From positions 1-64,000 of the forward strand of contig CAVVGO010000008.1 in NCBI GenBank assembly GCA_963747835.1: a DNA stretch of 64,000 bases, read 5' to 3'. Position numbers and translations under genes: made by a program. This DNA is from JAJPKK01 sp963747835 (lineage in GTDB: Bacteria; Pseudomonadota; Alphaproteobacteria; Rhizobiales; Xanthobacteraceae). This document shows, piece after piece, positions 44,010 to 54,044 of the stretch (its first letter is position 1; the number at the start of each line of letters is the position of its first letter). Below the pieces are notes generated by a model that was not told where the DNA came from, did no database searches, and worked only from the letters and a program-made list of their open reading frames with translations.

Positions 44010-45178
44010 CGCTTCGCGCTTCGGCTCTTGAGCAAGTCGCGCGCGATCACGAGCTTCTGGACCTCGGTCGCGCCTTCATAGATGCGCAGCGCCCGGATCT
44101 CGCGATAAAGCTCCTCGACCTTGATGCCCTTGGTGACGCCGAAGCCGCCGTGAAGCTGGACCGCGCGATCGATGACGCGCTGGGCCGCTTCGGTCGCGTA
44201 CATCTTGGCCATCGCGGCTTCGCGGGTGACACGCCCGGCGCCGCGATCCTTCATCCAGGCGGCGCGGTAGACCAGCAGCGCCGCCGCATCAACCTCGGTG
44301 GCGCTGTCGGCGATGGCGGCCTGGGTCATCTGCAAATCGCCGAGCGGTGCGCCGAACAGCTTGCGGGTCTCGGCGCGCTCGATCGTCTCATGGAGCGCGC
44401 GCCGGGCGAAGCCGAGCGCGGCGGCGCCGACCGTCGAGCGGAAGATGTCGAGCGTCGCCATCGCCACCGCGAAGCCGCCGCCGGGCACGCCGAGGCGATT
44501 TTCGACTGGGACGCGGACGCCATCGAAGCGCAGCGTTGCGAGCGGATGCGGGGCGATCACTTCGATCCGTTCGGCGACCGAGAGGCCCGGCGTATCGGCG
44601 TCGACCACGAACGCCGAGAGCCCCTTGGCGCCGGCGGCCTCGCCGCTGCGCGCGAACACCACATAGTGGTCCGCGATGCCGCCGTTCGAGATCCAGGTCT
44701 TGGTGCCGTCGAGCCGCACATGCGCGGCGCCGTCAGGTTTCGCCGTCATCGCGAGCGCGGCGACATCAGAGCCGGCCTCGGGCTCGGAGAGCGCAAAGGC
44801 GGCGATCGCCCGGCCCTCGCGTACCGGCGGCAGATAGCGGCGCCGGAGTTCGTCCGAGCCGTAAAGCGCAATCGATCCGGTGCCGAGCCCCTGCATGGCG
44901 AACGCGAAATCCGCGAGACCGTCGCGGAAGGCGAGGATCTCGCGGGCGAGGCACAAGGTGCGAACATCGAGCCGCGGGCTTTCGTCAGACGGTACCGCGG
45001 CCTTGAGGAAGCCGGCTTGCCCGAGCGCGGCGACGCGGGCGCGGCAGGCGGCGTCGACATCGTGCTCGCCCGCCGGCAGACCCGGCAGCGTCGCGTCCGC
45101 CCACTGCGTCAGCCGTTCGGCGAAACCGCGATGGCTCTCCTCCAGGAACGGCCACGTCAGCGTGTCGTCGAGCGCCAT
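44006..45178 (-). CDS. acyl-CoA dehydrogenase
   Basis: A 390-residue FAD enzyme. FALSEPEAGSDVAALAM, TKTWISNGGIADHYVVFAR and the C-terminal QLHGGFGVTKGIKVEELYRE with RIYEGATEVQKLVIARDLL are the family signatures. It probably dehydrogenates the alicyclic CoA intermediate after ring reduction. ATG 45178 lies one base after the enoyl-CoA hydratase stop; the operon is tightly packed. Confidence 0.9.
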   Translation of the reverse strand: MALDDTLTWPFLEESHRGFAERLTQWADATLPGLPAGEHDVDAACRARVAALGQAGFLKAAVPSDESPRLDVRTLCLAREILAFRDGLADFAFAMQGLGTGSIALYGSDELRRRYLPPVREGRAIAAFALSEPEAGSDVAALAMTAKPDGAAHVRLDGTKTWISNGGIADHYVVFARSGEAAGAKGLSAFVVDADTPGLSVAERIEVIAPHPLATLRFDGVRVPVENRLGVPGGGFAVAMATLDIFRSTVGAAALGFARRALHETIERAETRKLFGAPLGDLQMTQAAIADSATEVDAAALLVYRAAWMKDRGAGRVTREAAMAKMYATEAAQRVIDRAVQLHGGFGVTKGIKVEELYREIRALRIYEGATEVQKLVIARDLLKSRSAKR

Positions 45179-45179
45179 C

Positions 45180-46013
45180 TTAGTTGCCCTCGAACACCGG
45201 CTTCTGCTTTGCCGCGAAGGCGCGGAACGCGCGCCCAAAATCCTCGGTCTCCATGCACAGCGCCTGACTGATGGCTTCCGCCTCGATCGCCGACTCGACC
45301 GACATCGCCCATTCCATTTCGAGCATGCGCTTGGTCATGGCATTGGCGAAGGTCGGGCCGGCGGCGAGTTCGGCCGCCAAGACCTGCGCCTCAGCGAGGA
45401 CGTTTTCGGACGGCACCAGCCGGTTGAAGAAGCCCCAGCGCTCGGCCTCCTCGCCACCGAGCGCGCGCCCGGTGTAGAGCCATTCCGCGGCGCGGCCTTG
45501 CCCGACGATGCGCGGCAGGATCGCGCAGGCCCCCATGTCGCATCCCGCAAGCCCGACGCGGTTGAACAGGAACGCGACCTTTGCTTTCGGCGTTCCGATA
45601 CGGATGTCGCACGCCATCGCCATGATGGCGCCGGCGCCGGCGCAGACGCCGTCCACGGCGGCGACGATCGGCTGCGGGCAGGCGCGCATCGCCTTGACGA
45701 ATTCGCCGGTCATCCGGGTGAAGTCGAGTAGATGCGCCGTGTCCATTTCGACCAGCGGGCCGATGATCTCGAATACGTCGCCGCCCGAGGAAAAGTTGCC
45801 GCCCGCGCCGGTGACCACGATGGCCTTGACGCCCTTGTCCTTTGCGGCCGCGCGAAACAGATCGGCGATCTCGGCATAGCTGTCGAACGTCAGCGGGTTC
45901 TTGCGGTCGGGGCGATCGAGCGTCAGCGTCGCAACCTTGCCGTCGACCGTGAAACGGACATGGCGGGCGCGGTAACCCGCAAGCGGCAGGGTGACGGGAT
46001 TGGCGGCAGTCAT
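45180..46013 (-). CDS. enoyl-CoA hydratase family protein
   Basis: A 277-residue crotonase. The oxyanion-hole segments are VTGAGGNFSSGGDVFEI and AAVDGVCAGAGAIMAMACD; GLAGCDMGACAILPRIVGQG follows. The long loop with FEIIGPLVEMDTAHLLDFTR is typical of hydratases in 2-aminobenzoyl-CoA clusters. It hydrates or cleaves the ring in the beta-oxidation-like stage. It overlaps the MarR stop by ATGA. Confidence 0.88.
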   Translation of the reverse strand: MTAANPVTLPLAGYRARHVRFTVDGKVATLTLDRPDRKNPLTFDSYAEIADLFRAAAKDKGVKAIVVTGAGGNFSSGGDVFEIIGPLVEMDTAHLLDFTRMTGEFVKAMRACPQPIVAAVDGVCAGAGAIMAMACDIRIGTPKAKVAFLFNRVGLAGCDMGACAILPRIVGQGRAAEWLYTGRALGGEEAERWGFFNRLVPSENVLAEAQVLAAELAAGPTFANAMTKRMLEMEWAMSVESAIEAEAISQALCMETEDFGRAFRAFAAKQKPVFEGN

Positions 46014-46522
46014 TGGGGGACCTCCTTGCCGATCGCCTTGCGGACCGACGTCTTGGTCTTGGCCAGCAGGCGCAGCAGCGTCTCGGATTCGACGGTCGAG
46101 AGATCGGCGAACATCTCGGCCATCCAGTCGGCATTGGCCCGCGCCATCGCTCTAAACGTGCGCCGGCCTTCCGCCGTGAGGCTGACAAGCTGGGCGCGGC
46201 GGTCGCTCGGCGAGGGCCGCCGCGCCACAAGGCGCTGCGCGACCAGCCGGTCGACCAGGCCGGTGACATTGCCGTTCGTCACCATCATGCGCCGCGACAG
46301 TTCGCCAAGCGTCATGGCGTTCGGCGCGCGATCGAGCTGCGCCATCAGGTCGAAGCGCGGCAGGGTGACGCCAAAGGCGTCGCGCAGGCGCCGGCGCACC
46401 TCGCCCTCGATCACCATCTTGCAGGTGAAGATGCGCAGCCACAGCCGTAACTCGTCCTTGTGGTCGTCGGGACGCTCGGCGACCTTGGTTTCCGCGTCGA
46501 GGGGGGCGGTCGCGTGGTCCAT
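46010..46522 (-). CDS. MarR family transcriptional regulator
   Basis: A 170-residue winged-helix repressor. MTLGELSRRMMVTNGNVTGLVDRL is the recognition helix region, ARRPSPSDRRAQLVSLTAEG the wing. Regulators of this type in aromatic-CoA clusters are released by the CoA thioester. It lies inside the operon it probably controls and overlaps the hydratase gene. ATG 46522 is two bases after the SDR stop; the protein starts there because upstream sequence lacks homology. Confidence 0.88.
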   Translation of the reverse strand: MDHATAPLDAETKVAERPDDHKDELRLWLRIFTCKMVIEGEVRRRLRDAFGVTLPRFDLMAQLDRAPNAMTLGELSRRMMVTNGNVTGLVDRLVAQRLVARRPSPSDRRAQLVSLTAEGRRTFRAMARANADWMAEMFADLSTVESETLLRLLAKTKTSVRKAIGKEVPQ

Positions 46523-46524
46523 GA

Positions 46525-47286
46525 TCAGACCTCTCCGCCAGCCACCGCGACGGTGGTCCCGGTGATGGCAGCCGCCTCCGACGAGCAGAGGAATACCACC
46601 GCTGCCGCCACCTCTTCCGGCTTCACCAGCCGACCGAGCGGACTGCCGCGCAACATGGCGGCAAGCGCCTCGTCGCGCGGGCGGCCGGTCTTGGCTGTGA
46701 TCCGGGCGAGGCTCTCCTCCACCAGCGCGGTGTCGGTGTAGCCGGGACAAACCGCGTTGACGGTTATGCCGGTTTTCGCGGTCTCGATCGCGAGCGACCG
46801 CACCAGCCCCACCACAGCGTGCTTGGCGGCGCAATAGGCGGACACGTAGCCGTAACCTTTGAGGCCGGCGGTCGAGGCGATCGCCACGATGCGGCCGAAG
46901 CCGCGGGCCGTCATGCCGTCGAGCACCGCCCGGGTGGCATGGACCATGCCCATGACGTTGAGTTCGAACATGCGGCGGAACATGTCGGGGTCGGCCTTGC
47001 CGAACGGCGCGGTCTCGGCGCCGCCGGCGTTGGCGATGAGAACGTCGATCGGGCCGCCGGACGCCGCCGCTTGGCCAATGCCGTCCGCGACGGCGCGTGC
47101 GTCGGTCACGTCGGCGACGACATAGCCGCGGGCGCTGCCCCGCGCCACTGTCTCCGCCAACGCGGCTTCATTGCGACCGGTCACCGTGACCGCCATGCCG
47201 GCCCCCGTCAGGGCGGTTGCGATCGCCCGGCCGATACCGCGGCCGCCGCCGGTAACGAAGGCGTGCCGTCCGTTTGGCGCAGTCAT
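46525..47286 (-). CDS. SDR family oxidoreductase
   Basis: A 253-residue short-chain dehydrogenase. Cofactor loop TGGGRGIGRAIATAL, active-site strand NAGGAETAPFG, catalytic Ser in IVAIASTAG and Tyr-Lys in YVSAYCAAKHAV. It probably oxidises the 3-hydroxyacyl-CoA produced by the hydratase. It is the first gene of the minus-strand operon and divergent from the bifunctional monooxygenase. Confidence 0.9.
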   Translation of the reverse strand: MTAPNGRHAFVTGGGRGIGRAIATALTGAGMAVTVTGRNEAALAETVARGSARGYVVADVTDARAVADGIGQAAASGGPIDVLIANAGGAETAPFGKADPDMFRRMFELNVMGMVHATRAVLDGMTARGFGRIVAIASTAGLKGYGYVSAYCAAKHAVVGLVRSLAIETAKTGITVNAVCPGYTDTALVEESLARITAKTGRPRDEALAAMLRGSPLGRLVKPEEVAAAVVFLCSSEAAAITGTTVAVAGGEV

Positions 47287-47461
47287 GTCTGCGGTCTTTC
47301 AATCACCATGCGAAAACGCTCTGCTCTGCGAAACGCTCTTGCAGCCAAGAACGTTTAGACTTAAAATATATAAGCTTCAAGCATTGCCCAAGCGGTGCGA
47401 GTGATTTTTTTCGACCTTGGTCGCTGCCGGATCGCGGGCGGCGCTGCGTCAGGAGATGCGC
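47287..47461. promoter_or_regulatory. divergent promoter region of the aromatic-CoA cluster
   Basis: A 175-bp gap between the SDR operon and the monooxygenase gene. At 47360-47374 it holds an inverted repeat CTTA-N7-TAAG in an AT-rich stretch, a reasonable MarR operator. The operator call is inference. Confidence 0.45.
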
Positions 47462-49802
47462 ATGAAGGTTCACGTCGTCGGCGGCGGTCCGGCCGGGCTT
47501 TATTTCGCGATCCTGATGAAGAAGGCGTGGCCGCAGACGCGGATCACCGTGTTCGAGCGCAACCGGCCCGACGATACGTTCGGCTTCGGCGTCGTGTTCT
47601 CCGACCAGACGCTGGAAACCTTCGAGGCCTACGATCGCGAGAGCTACCGCGCCATTACGGAGAATTTCGCCTACTGGGACGACATCGAAATCCATTTCAA
47701 GGATACGGTCCACCGCATCGGCGGCAACGGCTTCTGCGGCTGCGCCCGCATGACGCTCTTGAACCTGCTCTGTCAACGCGCACGCGGGCTCGGCGTCGAG
47801 TTGAAGTTCCAGCACGAGGTAACGCCCGCCGAGATCCGCGACGCCGATCTCGTGGTCGGTGCCGACGGCATCAACTCGCAGATCAGACAGACATATGCCG
47901 AACATTTCCGACCGAGCGTCGAATTGCGGCCCAACTGTTTCTCGTGGATGGGATCGACCCGCTCGTTCGACGCCTTCACGTTCTTCTTCCGCGAAACCGA
48001 GCACGGCATCTTCATTGCCCACTGCTATCAGTACGAGCCAGGCCGCTCGACCTGGGTGATGGAGACCGACGCCGAGACCTTTGCGCGGGCCGGGCTTACA
48101 AACCTTGACGAACGGGCGTCCGCCCGTTTCCTCGAAAATGTGTTTGCGCGCGAGCTCGACGGCCACAAGCTCACTGTGAACCGCTCGATCTGGCGCAATT
48201 TTCCGACCATCCGCTGCGCGCGCTGGACCCACGAAAATGTCGTGCTGCTGGGCGACGCCAAGGCGACCGCCCATTGGTCGATCGGCTCGGGTACCAAGCT
48301 CGCCATGGAGGACGCAATTGCGCTCTACGACGCAATGCGCGCCGCGGGCGGGCACGAAATCCCGGCCGCATTGGCGGGCTTCGAATCCGCGCGCCGCGAC
48401 GAGGTTGAGAAGACCCAGCACTCGGCCGACGTATCGCTGGTCTGGTTCGAGCACGTCGAACGTTTCTGGTCGATGAATCCCAAGCGCTTTGCGTTCGGCC
48501 TGATGACGCGCGCCAAGGCGATCACCTATGACAATCTGCGGCTGCGGGCGCCGGAGTTCGTTGACGACGTCGACCGCGTGGTGGCGGTCGAAACGGCACG
48601 CGAGGGCTTCGATGTCGACCTCGACGCACCCGGTACCGCCGATGTTCCAGCCGTTCCGGCTGCGCGACATGACGCTGCAAAACCGGGTCGTGGTTTCGCC
48701 GATGTGCCAGTATTCGGCAGCGGACGGATTGCCGGGCGACTGGCATCTCGTCCACTACGGCGCCCGTGCGATCGGCGGCGCCGGCTTGATGTTCACCGAA
48801 ATGACCGACGTTTCGGCGGAAGCCCGCATCACCTATGGCTGCACCGGCATGTATTCCAATGCCCAGGAGGCCGCGTGGAAGCGCATCGTCGATTTCGTGC
48901 ACGCGAATTCGGCGGCCAGGTTCTGTCTCCAGCTCGGCCATGCCGGCCGCAAAGCCGCCACCAAGCTGATGTGGGAGGGCATCGACGAGCCGCTGGATCA
49001 CGGCGCATGGCCGACCGTATCGGCTTCTCCGCTGCCCTACTTTCCGCACAGCCAGGTGCCGCGCGAAATGACGCGCGCCGATATGGAGCGGGCGGTGGCG
49101 GATTACGTGCAGGCGGTCGAGCGGGCGGAGCGCGCCGGCTTCGACATGGTCGAGCTGCATGCCGCCCACGGCTACCTGCTGGCGAGCTTCATCTCGCCGC
49201 TCACCAATACGCGCGAGGACGAGTACGGCGGCGACCTCGACCATCGCATGCGCTTTCCGCTCGAAGTGTTCCGGGCGATGCGCGCGGCGTGGCCCGCCGC
49301 CAAGCCGATGTCGGTGCGCATCTCGGCGACCGATTGGGCCGACGGCGGCTTGACCGGAGACGATGCCGTCGAGGTGGCGCGGATGTTCGCCGAGGCGGGC
49401 TGCGATCTCATCGACGTGTCAACCGGGCAGACCACCGCCGACGCCAAGCCGATCTACGGCCGCATGTACCAGACGCAGTTTTCCGATCAGATTCGCAACG
49501 ATGCAGATCTGGCTACGATGTGTGTCGGCGCGATCACGACCGCCGATCAGATCAACACCATCATCGCGGCCGGCCGCGCCGACCTCGTGGCGCTGGCGCG
49601 GCCGCATCTGGTCGAGCCGTCGTTCACCATGAAGGCCGCGGCGTGGTATGGCGCCGACACCATCCACTGCCCGCCGCAATATCAGGCGGGGCGCGATCAG
49701 CTATTCCGCAACAGCCAGAAGGACCGCGAGGAGTTGACCGAGCTTCGCCTCAAGGCGAAGCCGAAGGCCCATGCGGTGACCTGGAGGCGGGCCGCGGAGT
49801 AG
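47462..49802 (+). CDS. bifunctional salicylyl-CoA 5-hydroxylase / 2-aminobenzoyl-CoA monooxygenase-reductase (frame disrupted)
   Basis: The N-terminal half is a class A FAD monooxygenase (VHVVGGGPAGLYFAILM, ARMTLLNLLCQRA, VVLLGDAKATAHW). The C-terminal half is an Old-Yellow-Enzyme-type flavin oxidoreductase (NRVVVSPMCQYSA, DMVELHAAHGYLLASFISPL). The fusion of the two is diagnostic for 2-aminobenzoyl-CoA monooxygenase/reductase and its salicylyl-CoA relative. The halves are in different frames. One extra G near 48631 separates them; removing it gives DLDAPVPPMFQPFRLRD and 779 residues, the usual size. If the break is real, the second half could still start at ATG 48641. It hydroxylates and then reduces the CoA-activated ring. 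Confidence 0.87.
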
Positions 49803-49854
49803 GCGCGAGCGGGCTGAGCTTAAGTGGTGTCGCCCGCCCGGCGCCGATCTCCGA

Positions 49855-50070
49855 TCAAATGGCCGATCGCGACGAGCGACCGGAGAACCAGGCGACGCCG
49901 AATAATACGATGGCTGCCACCAGAGCCACGGCCGCATGGGTCACGTGAATGCGGCTCGATCCGGCCTGGTACCCCGGAATGAATTCCGGCAGCGAGCCGG
50001 CCGGAACCACGAAATAGGCGACCGCGGCCGCAAGACAAATTATTCCCAACAGAATCGCCACCATCTTCAT
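49855..50070 (-). CDS. small membrane protein, 71 residues
   Basis: Two membrane helices (MVAILLGIICLAAAVAYFVV and VALVAAIVLFGVAWF) joined by a loop with LPEFIPGYQAGSSRIHVTHA. GGAGGG lies eight bases before ATG 50070. Conserved small proteins of this type occur in Bradyrhizobium-like genomes; the function is unknown. Confidence 0.7.
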   Translation of the reverse strand: MKMVAILLGIICLAAAVAYFVVPAGSLPEFIPGYQAGSSRIHVTHAAVALVAAIVLFGVAWFSGRSSRSAI

Positions 50071-50485
50071 GCGCAAATCCCTCCGAGCATTTGTCGATCG
50101 GGAATCTTTTTCCCGGCGGCCGTTTCAGCCGGGAATGCGATGAAAGTCGAGCGATTATTTTGTGACAATTGTCGGAGCACCGATCGGAGCGCTCCCAGGA
50201 GCCTAATACGGCCGGAAGTTGTTGAAAAAAATGGTCGCCCGACCAAGGCCGAGCGGCGGACCAAGTTTTGACATCATCGCGTGGCGTGATTCGTTTCGGG
50301 GAAGGGGGCACTTCAGTTCCGCGGCGAGCTTGCTTGGCTGCGACACCTCCCGCCTATAGCCGGCCGGATGCTCCGGTCGACGTCGCCATCGCTCCGGGCT
50401 GCGCGGCCCGCGGGTGAAGGACGACCATGCTGTCGCGACGAGAATGGCCGGCGCGCGCTGCCGGTGCGTAATACCGCTATCCGCC
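50071..50485. other. intergenic region, nothing recognised
   Basis: About 415 bp between two divergent genes. I see no gene, tRNA or clear regulatory site. Confidence 0.4.
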
Positions 50486-51352
50486 ATGGCACTCCGACGG
50501 CACATGCTGATCGCACCGGCCCTCGTTTGCGTTGGCGCATTCGCGACGCTATCGGCGACGGCGCAAGTCACGGCGCCCGTAGCAGTGCCGGCGCCGGTAT
50601 CTCGCGCGGCCGATTGCGCCGGCGCGGGCAACGCATCCGGCGAAGTCGCGAGCGTTGCCGACGGCAAGTCCCTGCGGCTCACCGACGGCCGCGAGGTCCG
50701 CCTTGCCGCCCTCGAGACACCGCCGATTGCTACCGCCGACGAGGGAAGTGCCGGCATGGCCGCGAAGGCGGCACTGGAGTCGCTGGTGCTCGGTCGCCAG
50801 GTCATCCTACGCACGGCTGCCCCGGCCTCCGATCGCTACGGTCGCGTCATTGCCTACGCTTTCATCGCGACCCCGTCGGGCGAGGCCCTGGTCCAGCGTG
50901 ACATGCTGGCGGGCGGACACGCCCTGCTCTCGCCGTTCGGCGTCGCCCCGGTGTGCCGGGCAGTCCTGCGCGCCGCCGAACGTGCCGCCCGCGCCCGCAA
51001 ACTTGGCCTGTGGGGCGATCCATATTATGTAGTCAAACAGGCGGACAATCCCGCGGATGTGCTGGGCGAACAGGGACGCTTCGCGGTGGTGGGGGGCAAG
51101 GTCGCGTCAGTGCGCGAAAGCGGTGGCATCGTGTATGTGAACTTCGGCCAGCGCTGGTCGGAAGACTTTACCGTCACGATTCTCAAACGCAACGAGCGCC
51201 TGTTCACCGGCGCCGGGATGGCGCCTGCGAAGCTTGCCGGCCGTCAGGTCGAAGTGCGCGGATGGGTGGAGGAGCGCAATGGCCCCGCCATCGAGGTGGT
51301 TCGGCCGGAGCAGATTGAATTCATCGACAAAGAACTGACGACCAAAAAGTAG
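50486..51352 (+). CDS. secreted thermonuclease family protein
   Basis: A 288-residue exported protein with a staphylococcal-nuclease-like (SNc) fold: GEVASVADGKSLRLTDGREV, VRLAALETPP and DRYGRVIAYAFI, LLSPFGVAPVCRAVLRAAE. The usual catalytic Arg-Glu-Arg set is only partly evident (ETPP and DRYGR). A C-terminal OB-like domain follows (GKVASVRESGGIVYVNFGQ). Start ATG 50486 opens the signal peptide. The next gene begins five bases downstream of its stop. Confidence 0.8.
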   Translation: MALRRHMLIAPALVCVGAFATLSATAQVTAPVAVPAPVSRAADCAGAGNASGEVASVADGKSLRLTDGREVRLAALETPPIATADEGSAGMAAKAALESLVLGRQVILRTAAPASDRYGRVIAYAFIATPSGEALVQRDMLAGGHALLSPFGVAPVCRAVLRAAERAARARKLGLWGDPYYVVKQADNPADVLGEQGRFAVVGGKVASVRESGGIVYVNFGQRWSEDFTVTILKRNERLFTGAGMAPAKLAGRQVEVRGWVEERNGPAIEVVRPEQIEFIDKELTTKK

Positions 51353-51356
51353 AGGC

Positions 51357-52829
51357 ATGGTGTCCGGATCGATGGCGGACAGGGTGAGCAACACGCGCCG
51401 GCGGACGGCCGGACCTGCGCTGGCGGCATTGATCGCGCTCGCCGCGGCGGGCTGCGCGTCGACGTCGAGCCGCCAGATTTTCATGCCCGATCTGCCCAAG
51501 CAGGCCAATGCGTCCTCGACGACCGAGCGCGAACATCAGCGCGTGCTCTCGGCCTATGGCGGTGCCTATGAAGACGCCAAGCTGCAGGCGAAGCTCACAA
51601 GCGTCGTGGAGCGGCTCGTCGCGGTCTCCGAGCGGCCGGAGTTGAGCTATCGCATCACCATTCTCAACTCGCCGGCCGTCAATGCTTTCGCGCTTCCGAA
51701 CGGCCAGCTTTACGTGACTCGCGGGCTGCTCGGCCTCGCCAATGATTCCTCCGAACTTGCCTCAGTGCTGGCCCACGAGATGGCCCATGTGACGGCGCGC
51801 CACGCCGCGCTCCGGGAAGAGACGGCGCGCAAGACCGACCTGATCAGCAGCGTTACCGATATGCTGAGCGATCCGCAGGTCGGCGCGCTGGCGCTCGCGC
51901 GATCGAAGCTCGAGGCCGCGAGCTTCTCGCGCGCGCAAGAATTCGAAGCAGACGGTATCGGGGTCGGTATTGCGGCGCGGTCCGGCTACGATCCGTTCGG
52001 GTCGGCGCGGCTGCTCGCCTCCATGGGCCGCAATGCCGATCTTCGTGCGGCCAGCCGGGGCAGCGACGGGCGATCGCTGGATTTCCTGTCGTCCCATCCG
52101 GCCACCCCGGAGCGCGTCAAGAACGCCCAGAGCGTTGCGCGGCAATACAGCGCGCCAGGCTCCGGCGAGCGAGACCGGCCTGCTTACCTCGCAAGCCTCG
52201 ACGGCATGGTTTACGGCGAGGATCCGGTCGACGGCTTCGTGCGCGGGCGGCGCTTCCTCCACCCCAAGCTCGGCTTCACGTTTACGGCGCCCGAGGGCTT
52301 CACGCTCGACAACACCAGTCAGGCGGTTCTTGGAATGAAGGACGGCGGTGCCCAGGCCCTGCGGCTTGACGTCGTCAAAGTTCCGGCCGAGCAGTCGCTG
52401 ATCGAATATCTCAACTCCGGCTGGATCGAGAATATCGAGGACGGCTCGGTGGAGGAACTGGCGATCAACGGCTTTCCGGCCGCCACCGCGACCGCAAAGG
52501 GCGATCAATGGGCGTTCCGGCTTTACGCCATCCGGTTCGGCAGCGAAGTGTACCGTTTCATTTTTGCCGCCAAGAACCGCAGCACAGACACCGATCGCGC
52601 ATTCCGGGAGGCTGTCCATACCTTCCGTCGCTTGACGCTCGCGGAAATCCAATCCGCCAAGCCGTTGCGGCTCAAGGTCATCAAGGCCGGCGCGAACGAC
52701 AGCGTGGAAACGATCGCGTCACGAATGGCGCTGATCGACCGCCAGGTCGATCGCTTCCGGGTCCTGAACGGGCTCGATGCCGCGGATCGGGTGAAGCCGG
52801 GCGACCTCGTCAAGATCATCGTCGAATGA
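51357..52829 (+). CDS. M48 family metalloprotease, lipoprotein
   Basis: A 490-residue protein with a lipoprotein signal (LAAAGC). The zinc motif is VLAHEMAH, with the third ligand in EFEADGIGVG and HPATPERV downstream, as in BepA/LoiP-type quality-control proteases of the outer membrane. The C-terminal region ends in a LysM-like segment (IKAGANDSVETIASRM and LKPGDLVKII-type end). It probably degrades misfolded envelope proteins. It forms an operon with the thermonuclease gene. Confidence 0.88.
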   Translation: MVSGSMADRVSNTRRRTAGPALAALIALAAAGCASTSSRQIFMPDLPKQANASSTTEREHQRVLSAYGGAYEDAKLQAKLTSVVERLVAVSERPELSYRITILNSPAVNAFALPNGQLYVTRGLLGLANDSSELASVLAHEMAHVTARHAALREETARKTDLISSVTDMLSDPQVGALALARSKLEAASFSRAQEFEADGIGVGIAARSGYDPFGSARLLASMGRNADLRAASRGSDGRSLDFLSSHPATPERVKNAQSVARQYSAPGSGERDRPAYLASLDGMVYGEDPVDGFVRGRRFLHPKLGFTFTAPEGFTLDNTSQAVLGMKDGGAQALRLDVVKVPAEQSLIEYLNSGWIENIEDGSVEELAINGFPAATATAKGDQWAFRLYAIRFGSEVYRFIFAAKNRSTDTDRAFREAVHTFRRLTLAEIQSAKPLRLKVIKAGANDSVETIASRMALIDRQVDRFRVLNGLDAADRVKPGDLVKIIVE

Positions 52830-52940
52830 GGCTCACGCGGCGATTGACCGTCGCTCGCGCAGGCAAACAATCACAGTCCGGCCGAGATTGCCGCGACCGC
52901 CCATGAGCAACAACGGGGCGAGCCGCAGGGGAACCGTCTG

Positions 52941-53915
52941 ATGGCGATCATATGCCGTCTTCTGGCAATCGCGCTCGGCTGCGCTGTCGTCGCGGCAAAT
53001 GCGCAAACCGGCGCGTTCGCCCAATCCTGGCCACACCGCACCGTCAAGCTGATCGTGCCGTTCGCGCCCGGCAGCGCCGCCGATACCACGGCACGGCTGT
53101 TCGCCGAGCGCCTCGCTGAGCGCTGGGGCCGTTCAACCGTTGTGGAGGACCGGCCGGGGCCCGACGCTTTGGTGGCGATCTCCGCGTTTGTAACCGCGCG
53201 GGACGATCACACGCTGTTTTTCGCGAACGGCGGCCCGGTCACCATCAATCCGGTCGTCCACGACAAACTGCCCTATGATCCGCGCCGCGACTTGGTGCCG
53301 ATCGTGTCGGCGTCGGATTCGTACCTCACGGTCGCAGCGAGCGCAGCCCTCAACGTCGGCACCATCGACGCGTTGATCGCGAGGGCGCGGGCCGAGCCCG
53401 GCAGGCTGACCTGGGCCGCAACGGCCGGGCTACCGCAATTTATCTTCGCGGGGTTCCTCAAGCGCGCTGGGCTCGACATGATCCAGGTGTCGTATCGCGA
53501 TTTCACGCCGGCCCTGCAGGACGCCGCGGAAAACCGCATCGGGTTTGCGGTGACGGCGCTGTTGCCGCTGTTGCCTTTGGCGCAAGCGGGCAAAGTGAAG
53601 CTGCTGGTCATCACCAATCGCGATCGCTCGCCGGCAACCCTCGACGTGCCGACGGCGGAAGAGATCCAGCATCCGGAACTCTCAGCCGACGGCTTCCAGG
53701 GATTTTACGGCTGGCGCGACATCCCCGACGATTTGCGCGAGCACATCGTGACCGACGTCAACGCGGTCGCCGCCGACCCGGCGCTTGCGGCTCGGCTCGC
53801 GTCGGTCGGACAGGCGTTGCGGGTCGGCACCACGGCGGACTTCGTCGCCATGATCGAGGCCCAACGTATCAAGATCGCCGCCATTGCCAAGGCGTTGGCC
53901 CTAACGCCGCAGTGA
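52941..53915 (+). CDS. Bug family (TctC-like) substrate-binding protein
   Basis: A 324-residue periplasmic binding protein with a signal peptide (GAFAQSWP). The mature start WPHRTVKLIVPFAPGSAADT is the family signature; VYHDKLPYDPRRDLVPI-like and ATAGLPQFIFAGFLK segments follow. These proteins serve tripartite tricarboxylate transporters, but no membrane partner is nearby. Confidence 0.88.
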   Translation: MAIICRLLAIALGCAVVAANAQTGAFAQSWPHRTVKLIVPFAPGSAADTTARLFAERLAERWGRSTVVEDRPGPDALVAISAFVTARDDHTLFFANGGPVTINPVVHDKLPYDPRRDLVPIVSASDSYLTVAASAALNVGTIDALIARARAEPGRLTWAATAGLPQFIFAGFLKRAGLDMIQVSYRDFTPALQDAAENRIGFAVTALLPLLPLAQAGKVKLLVITNRDRSPATLDVPTAEEIQHPELSADGFQGFYGWRDIPDDLREHIVTDVNAVAADPALAARLASVGQALRVGTTADFVAMIEAQRIKIAAIAKALALTPQ

Positions 53916-53989
53916 GCGACCGCGGCGGCTCCGATCCGTCACGATGCATCGGCACGCGATTGAACGCGAACGCCGGAGTTGCCCTCACG

Positions 53990-54017
53990 AAAAAGCCCGG
54001 CTTTGCGGCCGGGCTCC
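53990..54017 (-). terminator. rho-independent terminator of carD
   Basis: An 8-bp stem AGCCCGGC/GCCGGGCT with a six-base loop, followed on the minus strand by a run of five T. It lies 28 bp after the CarD stop and between converging genes. Confidence 0.8.
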
Positions 54018-54044
54018 TCGAACTCAGTCGGGTCGAGACGGGCG

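Noticed and set aside
48641..49802. A separate Old-Yellow-Enzyme gene
   Set aside because: It lacks a ribosome site, and the known family is a fusion with the upstream monooxygenase. One extra base explains the split better.
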